Below are positions 57,461 to 64,000 of a DNA stretch of 64,000 bases, piece after piece. The DNA comes from Lineus longissimus (Eukaryota; Nemertea; Pilidiophora; Heteronemertea; Lineidae): NCBI RefSeq assembly GCF_910592395.1, contig NC_088324.1, forward strand, positions 2,048,001-2,112,000, written 5' to 3'. The position numbers and the translations under genes are program-made. The notes under the pieces were generated by a model, which was not told the DNA's origin, made no database searches, and saw only the letters and a list, made by a program, of their open reading frames with translations. Each line of letters starts with the position of its first letter. Position 1 is the stretch's first letter.

Positions 57461-59356
57461 ATGGATCATTTTGTAAACGCTTTCGTGTGCAATCCCGAGT
57501 CAAGGACGGTTGATTTGGAAATAGAATTTACGGACATGTTGAATAAAGTTTTTCGAAAAGACAGTGTAAAAAATACTATACATGTATACAATACCAGTAC
57601 ACAGACGTTTATGGATTACCTCGAAAAGTGTACGGTACAATTACCTATAGACAAGATCGAAGGAGAGACTGACGACGAGTATTCTGATTACCAATTGAAT
57701 CATGTAACGGCGTGTGGTATGATTGAAGAATGTTTATCCGAGGCAACTGGTGGCGTATACAATTACATCGATACTTTTGCGAAGGTGTATTATCCACGAA
57801 TTTCGAAACATCTGAATACTGCGTGGAAAATGATTAGCCGAAATCGACCGTTAAACGTTAAGCTGTTACCAGTGAATCTGAAGCGATTGATCGAAAGTAC
57901 AAGTGACGACGGCGCATCATCGGTAACTGGAAAGAAGAAAAAGGGTAAAAAGAATTTGAAAAAGAAATCAAAGAAAAGTGTAGCGAAACAATCACAAAAT
58001 ATTAATACGAAATACTTTACACAGAGGGTCATCGAAGTGATTTACAACCACCCCACTCTCGGACGGTGCAATGAAGCACATACTTATGCGTGTTTGCTAT
58101 ACGCTATAAAATCTGAGATGAAAAATCTTATGCTTTTGGAAACAATTCCCAATGCCAGCGCCGGTGGTATATGTGTGGCTTCGTTATGTAAGGGCAAGCG
58201 TAAGCGCGATACCACTGAACAGAATGAACAGGACGGTGAGGAAGAGGGCGAGGGAGAGGGAGAGGAAAAAAATGCCAGGAAACAGCTGCCCCTTCCGTCT
58301 TTGCTTCATTTCTATCATTTCGCTCGTATGTTGTGTCGTTATGTTCGGTGCATACTTAAATACGTGCCAATACTCATCGAAAAGGATGCCTCGTGTTTGC
58401 ACGCGGCCGTTTACACCGAAGCAAACGAGTTGTTGTCCACACCATGTTTCTCTCCACACTTGTACCTTTCGATGGACGTTGACGGTGCAATTCCTCTGGA
58501 TGTCGCATATCAAATGTGCATGTGCCCATTCAGCGACAATTCTCTCCCTGTGTGTTGTACGAATTTCATGCTTGTTGCTGCGCAGACCCCTGGGGTTATT
58601 TTCAATGCAACGGGTAAAGTGATCGAAGAAGAAGTGTTCAACTTTGATCGTTTTTGGGTGAGATATATAAAACCTATTAACATGCATTTTTACGAAGGTG
58701 AGACCACTAGACGAAAGCGAGAGGTGGCGGATAGCAACAGCGATGCTGAAGGTGAAAATGATGAATCCGAGAGAGAACGGTGTGACAGCAGCGACGACGT
58801 CAGTGTCGATGGCGAAAATATGGAAAGCGACACAAGTGACAGCGAATGCTACAGCGACGGTGATGAGGATGATGATGATGTTGATGATGCGAAGGAGAAG
58901 CTACATGAAAACCGAATAAAGAGAAAAAGGGCAAGAGGAAATATCCTAAAAATTGTTCCCCTTGCACGCGAATGTATTGAACTTTTGTGCAAGGAAAATA
59001 AACTTTCCATGCAAGACTTGAACGTAGATACTCTTATCAACAATATTCTGGGCATTGGGTCGAAGAGCCCGGTTTCCATATCATACGGTGTAATAAGCCA
59101 AATCGTTACAACGTACTCGAAATACAGGGACAATTCGAAACTTTCGAAATTGATTACAAATACTATACTTGCCTATCCGAACATTCAAAGGTCGTGTAAT
59201 CCTATTGTGCGACCAACCATATCGAATAGTCCAATCTCATTGTGTGTATACTATCATGTACTTTTTGTAAATGATCTTCTACGTGGAAACGTAGACGAAC
59301 TTTCTCCCAGTGACTACAAGTGTCTGAAGGAACACTTGTATGCAGATTTAGCGTAG
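57461..59356 (+). CDS. 631-residue protein with basic and acidic tracts, unrecognised
   Basis: An intronless frame from ATG 57461. Residues ~157-177 form a Lys-rich tract (KKKKGKKNLKKKSKKS, NLS-like), ~252-270 an acidic Glu/Gly run, and ~426-480 a long Asp/Glu/Ser run followed by KRKRARG near 487, a second NLS-like cluster. The segments between are globular, with several Cys (for example MCMCPFSDNSLPVCC near 347-361). The composition suggests a nuclear, nucleic-acid- or chromatin-associated protein. The low-complexity tracts resemble those of large-DNA-virus regulatory proteins. No family recognised. Confidence 0.65.
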   Translation: MDHFVNAFVCNPESRTVDLEIEFTDMLNKVFRKDSVKNTIHVYNTSTQTFMDYLEKCTVQLPIDKIEGETDDEYSDYQLNHVTACGMIEECLSEATGGVYNYIDTFAKVYYPRISKHLNTAWKMISRNRPLNVKLLPVNLKRLIESTSDDGASSVTGKKKKGKKNLKKKSKKSVAKQSQNINTKYFTQRVIEVIYNHPTLGRCNEAHTYACLLYAIKSEMKNLMLLETIPNASAGGICVASLCKGKRKRDTTEQNEQDGEEEGEGEGEEKNARKQLPLPSLLHFYHFARMLCRYVRCILKYVPILIEKDASCLHAAVYTEANELLSTPCFSPHLYLSMDVDGAIPLDVAYQMCMCPFSDNSLPVCCTNFMLVAAQTPGVIFNATGKVIEEEVFNFDRFWVRYIKPINMHFYEGETTRRKREVADSNSDAEGENDESERERCDSSDDVSVDGENMESDTSDSECYSDGDEDDDDVDDAKEKLHENRIKRKRARGNILKIVPLARECIELLCKENKLSMQDLNVDTLINNILGIGSKSPVSISYGVISQIVTTYSKYRDNSKLSKLITNTILAYPNIQRSCNPIVRPTISNSPISLCVYYHVLFVNDLLRGNVDELSPSDYKCLKEHLYADLA

Positions 59357-59498
59357 AAAGTCAGTATTATATTTTGTATTTATCGTTGTATATACCACTA
59401 TTCCAGATCTAATTCCATTAACCATTAATAATGCCGGTCTCCAATATGTGATTTGAGATGTCAAGTCTTTTTCGCTGCGCGCTACTTGTAAGTTGAAA

Positions 59499-60152
59499 AT
59501 GACATGCCATCAGGGATTGAAATTTGACGTTTTCACGAAACTAAAATTTTTCATATTTTCAGGTCTGATCGTTTTGCTAACTAGTGAACTGCCTATTGTC
59601 GCCAAGTACTTGAGCGAAAAAATGTCAAGTGAAATTCATGAACGCACAGGTAAGAGTGTCTTACTTACCATGATTGCAATTAGAGAACATGCTTCGCAGT
59701 ATTACACAGGATTTACGAATTTTGTTATTCCAAAATATAAAACAGTCAATGTTCCAAAAAGAAATAACTATTCAAATTGTTTGGATAAACCTGTCAACAA
59801 CAAACTTTCTGTGATTAGTGTGCGCGATTCTGACTCTGAGCACTCTGAACATTCTTATACCACGGACTACAACGCTACATCTTCCAATGACACTGTGCAG
59901 CATGAACCTGTGCATGTTGAGCGTGTTGTGCCTGTTACTCTATCTACTCCGTCTAAACCAGTCATGGTTTCAATGGCTACTCAAACAGACTCTGAAAATG
60001 ACAAAGACACTGAAAATGAACCACGAGGAGTAAAAAGAACAAATTCAAAAAATGACTCTGGTTGTGAATGTAATTGTAACTGTTCGAAATCTTCTCCCAA
60101 GAAAAAGAAGAAATATATGATGTATGTTTTCGAAGTATCTGAATCCGAATAA
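59499..60152 (+). CDS. 217-residue protein, duplicated 3' half, unrecognised
   Basis: I start at ATG 59499. A hydrophobic segment (FFIFSGLIVLLTSELPIVA) lies near residues 16-35, followed by a polar, Ser/Asp/Glu-rich region and CECNCNCSKSSPKKKKK near the C-terminus. A consensus donor GTAAGT at 59488 and an acceptor ATTTTCAG at 59562 suggest that the first codons could instead be intron, with an upstream exon not identified. The stop TAA overlaps the poly(A) signal AATAAA (60148-60153). Codons from 59830 on are duplicated at 62702. Confidence 0.5.
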   Translation: MTCHQGLKFDVFTKLKFFIFSGLIVLLTSELPIVAKYLSEKMSSEIHERTGKSVLLTMIAIREHASQYYTGFTNFVIPKYKTVNVPKRNNYSNCLDKPVNNKLSVISVRDSDSEHSEHSYTTDYNATSSNDTVQHEPVHVERVVPVTLSTPSKPVMVSMATQTDSENDKDTENEPRGVKRTNSKNDSGCECNCNCSKSSPKKKKKYMMYVFEVSESE

Positions 60153-60756
60153 AATGTATTTTCTATATAATATTACATTTATTTTGCATTTCTTCTAACT
60201 TCCTGTATTGATGCCTCTATCCTAACTTCCTCGTAGGTGTGTGTTTTTGCTAGGCATAAAGGCACGGACCATATTTGAAAAATTGGTCTTAAAAGTGGTA
60301 TTTGAAACGGAAGTTAGGCCAATTTTTGGCGAAAAATGTATGGGAAATCACTAACTTCCGCTTCAAATTTCATTTTCAAGGGGGGATCCATATGGTCGAT
60401 TTGGATCCTCTCTTGAAAAATAGTACACGAACAGGAAGTTGTGAAAACTCATATTCTAACTTTCCATAAATCAGCGGAAGTTGGAAGTGAAATTCCATGT
60501 CTTGTAGTGCTTTCGGAACTTTGGTGAAAATTAAAACAAATCTGTACTTTGAAAATTTCACCCAGATATTTGTTCCGTAGTAGTTCAGTTATTTTTCGCC
60601 AGTATTAACTGAACAACTGTGGACTTGGAAAATTTCAGATAGGAATTTGTTCTGTGGTTGAGTTAATTTTGGCGAAAATTAACTGAACAAATCTGGACTT
60701 AGAAATTCACCGAAATTAACTCAACAAATCTGGACTCTGAATTTTTCACACATCGG
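59830..60756 (+). repeat. 927-bp direct repeat, copy A
   Basis: Matches 62702-63628 over 927 bp without gaps and about five substitutions by eye. It covers the 3' half of the 217-residue ORF, its poly(A) signal and the motif-rich spacer. Confidence 0.92.
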
Positions 60757-60971
60757 GAGCACACTGATTTGTGCACCAAGTAATATTTGTTGAGTTAATT
60801 TTGACCAATAATAACTGAACAAATGTTAACTTTGAAAAAATACGGATATTTGTTGAGTTAATTTTCAAGATTTGTTCGAAATGCTACAAGTTGAAACAAA
60901 TCATTATATATACATTAGGGTGATGTGTGGGAGGTCATTTGTCTTCTAGCAACCCTGTACTACACATCGCC
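60153..60971 (+). promoter_or_regulatory. Motif-rich intergenic promoter region
   Basis: Two motif families recur. AACTTCC or its complement GGAAGTT occurs at about 60197, 60224, 60309, 60353, 60434 and 60475; it contains the ETS core GGAA. Further down, TTTGTTGAGTTAATTTT and AAAATTAACTGAACAAA alternate in both orientations from about 60575 to 60880. A TATATATA box at 60904-60911 lies about 60 bp before the ATG at 60972. The array looks like a dense enhancer-promoter or an origin-like repeat block. Confidence 0.55.
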
Positions 60972-62594
60972 ATGGATCTTCTGAATATGGACATGGATCT
61001 AAACGAGTTACCCGACTTGATCTCAGTCTCACCTTCAGATGCATTTATGGAGTTTGAGTATCCAGCGGTCATTCTTTCTCCTCTCTCTGTTCAGAGTCAC
61101 TGTAGTAAAGACAGTGGCATTGGGGACGATACGTGCATTTCCTCTTCACAAGAGGACGAAACCACCAAACCACCTACACGTGGCAAGGACAATTCTGAGG
61201 ATATTGTGTTTGGTGGTGAATGCGAGGAAGATTTTCAAATGGAAGTTACCGAAAAAGACATTTTTGAGATGCGACAATATCTCAACGAACTTTTTTGCAA
61301 AGTAAAGGGCAACAGAACGCATTTCTTCAATCGTCTCTGTACTCTGGTTGGCGAACGAAAATCATCACGTGTCATGCAAATGGATGCTGGATGTTTTCTC
61401 TGTATGAGAGTGCTCGGTCAAAGGAATAGTTTCAGCGAAGAGATGGTTCGAATACTGCTCAACGAATTCGGCCAGTTTGCCATGTGTGAGGGCTTCATCG
61501 ATACCGGTATGATCCTGACGATGGCCTACCTGGGAGGTATCAAGAATCCTGACCAAGTGCTGCGGATGACACTTCTACTAAAAGGTAAATATAAATTTCT
61601 AACTTCCTGTGGCACCCTTTCCTTTTTTAGATGTCAAATCAACGAATTTACAGGAAGTTAAGACACTACGTCATACTGTTAATTCCCGTGCACTGATTTT
61701 TCTCGGTTACAAAAATTCTAATGTTTTTTTCACGTTTTTGTCTTTTCAGATACCCCTTTTGAACACACGCCCAAGATGATCCATAACTATCGTATCAACG
61801 ACTGTGGCGACCTGCTGGAAGAGATTATGCTGTGCGGTAAACGAATCGCCTATACCAAGAACAAAACCTGCTTCGAAGTGTGCACTCGTGATATTATCCC
61901 TCTAAACAGACCATCTTTCACGTCTACCATGAAAACTTTGGATATAATGTGCGATACTGCCATTTCTACGGTGTTGCCGGCTTGTGACCCTCAGTTGGTG
62001 AAAAGACTCAGAACTGTGGATTATCGAAATGTGCTAAGGACAAACGCATTCAAAATCAGTGAAACAAGCAAACACGTTTTCTTTGCATGTATCTCTGACA
62101 CGGAACATTCTCAGATTTCGGACTCTCCTCCCGAGGCCAATTTTGGACCCTCAACATCTGCGGATTACATATTAGTGCACGTGAATAACTATAATCACAC
62201 GATCAATGTTCACGTATTTGGTCCGAATCCGAAATCTCCGGAAATTAAAGCAGCGAACATTGCAAAACGAATTATAAATGCAAAATTTGTGTCTCGAAAG
62301 TGTTGGAAATACAATACAATTGTTCGAAAGGTTTCTGAGGACAATGAAACAATGTGTGGGTTTTACCTGGCCTACACCTTGGAACTTTTGCTTTCTGATA
62401 TCAAGTACCAGAACGAGTGCGAGGAAAATAGACATAACCGTTTGCATGCTAAGTTGAACGAACTCTACTTCATAGACGGCCGAATCTCAAAGTACTCAGA
62501 CTTGGTCTTGGTACGCGTGATGGACAATAAGAGTCTCTGGGAGGTCGATGAGACCCCCGATTATGAGGAGTGCGATGACGAGTGCAAGTCGTGA
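60972..62594 (+). CDS. 485-residue spliced protein, unrecognised (virus-like)
   Basis: Exon 1 is 60972-61584 and exon 2 is 61750-62594, with a 165-bp intron, donor GTAAAT, acceptor TGTCTTTTCAG, phase 1; the frame continues exactly. The ATG sits in a CGCCATGG context. The N-terminus is acidic with a DSGIGDD motif like a phosphodegron; the middle is helical (residues ~95-220). In exon 2, YILVHVNNYNHTINVHV and, about 60 residues on, MCGFYLAYTLELLL resemble the spacing of Ulp1/C48 cysteine proteases, but the expected His, Asp and Gln are not in place. The intron itself carries AACTTCCTGT and ACAGGAAGTT. I do not recognise the family. Confidence 0.65.
61585..61749 (+). other. Intron of the 485-residue gene, with paired motifs
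   Basis: CTAACTTCCTGT at 61599-61610 and ACAGGAAGTTA at 61650-61660 can pair as a stem with a ~40-nt loop. They match the motif repeated in the upstream promoter region. Confidence 0.6.
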
Positions 62595-62701
62595 CACTGA
62601 GACAGTTTGACAATTTTTGTGAAAATGTTCTAAGTACAATATTTGTTGCATTTGTTCAGATAGTTATTGGACTTTAACTGGGACACCGGTTCCCAGGCAC
62701 G

Positions 62702-63628
62702 CTGACTCTGAGCACTCTGAACATTCTTATACCACGGACTACAACGCTACATCTTCCAATGACACTGTGCAGCATGAACCTGTGCATGTTGAGCGTGTTG
62801 TGCCTGTTACTCTATCTACTCCGTCTAAACCAGTCATGGTTTCAATGGCTACTCAAACAGACTCTGAAAATGACAAAGACACTGAAAATGAACCACGGGG
62901 AGTAAAAAGAACAAATTCAAAAAATGACTCTGGTTGTGAATGTAATTGTAACTGTTCGAAATCTTCTCCCAAGAAAAAGAAGAAATATATGATGTATGTT
63001 TTTGAAGTATCTGAATCCGAATAAAATGTATTTTCTATATTATATTAAATTTATTTTGCATTTCTTCTAACTTCCTGTATTGATGCCTCTATCCTAACTT
63101 CCTCGTAGGTGTGTGTTTTTGCTAGGCATAAAGGCACGGACCATATTTGAAAAATTGGTCTTAAAAGTGGTATTTGAAACGGAAGTTAGGCCAATTTTTG
63201 GCGAAAAATGTATGGGAAATCACTAACTTCCGCTTCAAATTTCATTTTCAAGGGGGGATCCATATGGTCGATTTGGATCCTCTCTTGAAAAATAGTACAC
63301 GAACAGGAAGTTGTGAAAACTCATATTCTAACTTTCCATAAATCAGCGGAAGTTGGAAGTGAAATTCCATGTCTTGTAGTGCTTTCGGAACTTTGGTGAA
63401 AATTAAAACAAATCTGTACTTTGAAAATTTCACCCAGATATTTGTTCCGTAGTAGTTCAGTTATTTTTCGCCAATATTAACTGAACAACTGTGGACTTGG
63501 AAAATTTCAGATAGGAATTTGTTCTGTGGTTGAGTTAATTTTGGCGAAAATTAACTGAACAAATCTGGACTTAGAAATTCACCGAAATTAACTCAACAAA
63601 TCTGGACTCTGAATTTTTCACACATCGG
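62702..63628 (+). repeat. 927-bp direct repeat, copy B
   Basis: Copy of 59830-60756. It carries only the C-terminal codons of the 217-residue ORF, so that gene is truncated here. It lacks the TATA region, which lies beyond the end of copy A. Confidence 0.92.
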
Positions 63629-64000
63629 CGTGGTATGTGTTTTCAATAAATGTATTATATGTTCTCTGCAACTCCAAACTTCCACATGTGTTTAGTAGAT
63701 GAATTTATAGCATGAAGATGTCAACACTTGACCTCTATGGCAGTTCAGTTGTCAGGGCTAATTAACCTCAACTGGCTGTGCCTCAGACAAGCAGCCTGCT
63801 ACAGTATAGTGGTTGTCACTCTAACCAACACCGTCAATGGAGTAAGTGGGACGCCTATTAGCAGCCGTGTACATTCCACATACATTGTATGTACATAGAT
63901 ATTGCCGAATAAATTCCAAACGCCCGCATGAGATTTTTAAAAAATGTTGTGTCCTTTCTGGCAACCCTTTCCTACAAAATATTAAAGTTTTAAAAAAATT
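63629..64000. other. Right flank, no gene seen
   Basis: AATAAA occurs at 63646 and 63909. The composition returns to that of ordinary spacer. No terminal repeat matching the left edge of the virus-like block (near 50.9 kb) was found by eye. Confidence 0.3.

Noticed and set aside
58184-58687. Minus-strand 167-codon ORF opposite the 631-residue gene
   Set aside because: The plus-strand frame is continuous over 1.9 kb with an ATG; the minus frame is a shadow.
63248-63433. 61-codon minus-strand ORF, also present at 60376-60561
   Set aside because: Its presence twice is explained by the 927-bp duplication; no domain, and it overlaps the motif array.
50953-63628. Maverick/Polinton or adintovirus
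   Set aside because: No protein-primed DNA polymerase, retroviral-type integrase, packaging ATPase or long TIRs seen in the block.
1-64000. tRNA or rRNA genes
   Set aside because: I saw no convincing A/B-box cloverleaf or rRNA segment by eye; a tRNAscan run would be needed to exclude them.

Overview
The window looks like animal nuclear DNA: genes are split by GT-AG introns, many transposon families are present, and intergenic spacers are long and AT-rich. Several short-period repeats combine a terminal hairpin, ~300-bp tandem modules and a (GAC)n microsatellite. This resembles the pearl/HINE-type Helitron-like elements of bivalves and other marine invertebrates, so a mollusc or lancelet-like host is my best guess. 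The species cannot be fixed from the sequence alone.

Layout. 0-1.2 kb: a two-exon minus-strand gene with a P2X7-receptor-type C-terminal domain and a CRE upstream. 1.5-5 kb: a hairpin repeat abutting a decayed BEL/Pao retrotransposon. 5-8.8 kb: minisatellite, palindromes and a MADF-type first exon. 8.8-13.7 kb: a decayed DDE-like transposase, three CREs in 80 bp, and a second hairpin repeat. 15.5-19.7 kb: a compact ubiquitin-specific protease gene interrupted by an LTR element that itself carries a piggyBac-like element (three nested layers). 20.6-22.9 kb: a PIF/Harbinger element with exact TIRs, an intact spliced Myb-like gene and a broken transposase. 23.5-24.2 kb: a LINE fragment. 25-29.5 kb: a multi-exon hAT-type gene split by a third hairpin repeat. 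29.5-35.5 kb: a decayed Ty3/Gypsy element whose 3' ORF is split by a 1,035-bp MITE. 35.5-38.2 kb: a LINE tail, a Helitron/Pif1 helicase remnant, a minisatellite and another Harbinger Myb-like exon. 38.25-47.09 kb: a complete Ty3/Gypsy element with nearly identical 1,195-bp LTRs, intact gag and pol, and a MYND-type zinc finger at the start of pol. 48.2-50.4 kb: a zinc-finger, tyrosine-recombinase-like gene with a single frameshift.

The right-hand 13 kb (about 50.95-63.63 kb) differs from the rest. It has long ORFs that I do not recognise: a 1,418-residue type I membrane glycoprotein, a 631-residue protein with acidic and basic tracts, a 217-residue protein and a 485-residue protein with one 165-bp intron. 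It also has short spacers, a TATA box close to a start codon, a poly(A) signal overlapping a stop codon, a 927-bp direct duplication at about 99% identity, and iterated AACTTCCTGT and TTGAGTTAATTTT motifs. The layout suggests an integrated large-DNA-virus-like segment (malacoherpesvirus-like is one possibility). No hallmark replication or capsid gene is visible, so this remains inference. It is the strongest candidate for something undescribed.

Many broken ORFs differ from an open frame by one base in a homopolymer. Some of these breaks could be assembly errors rather than true decay.
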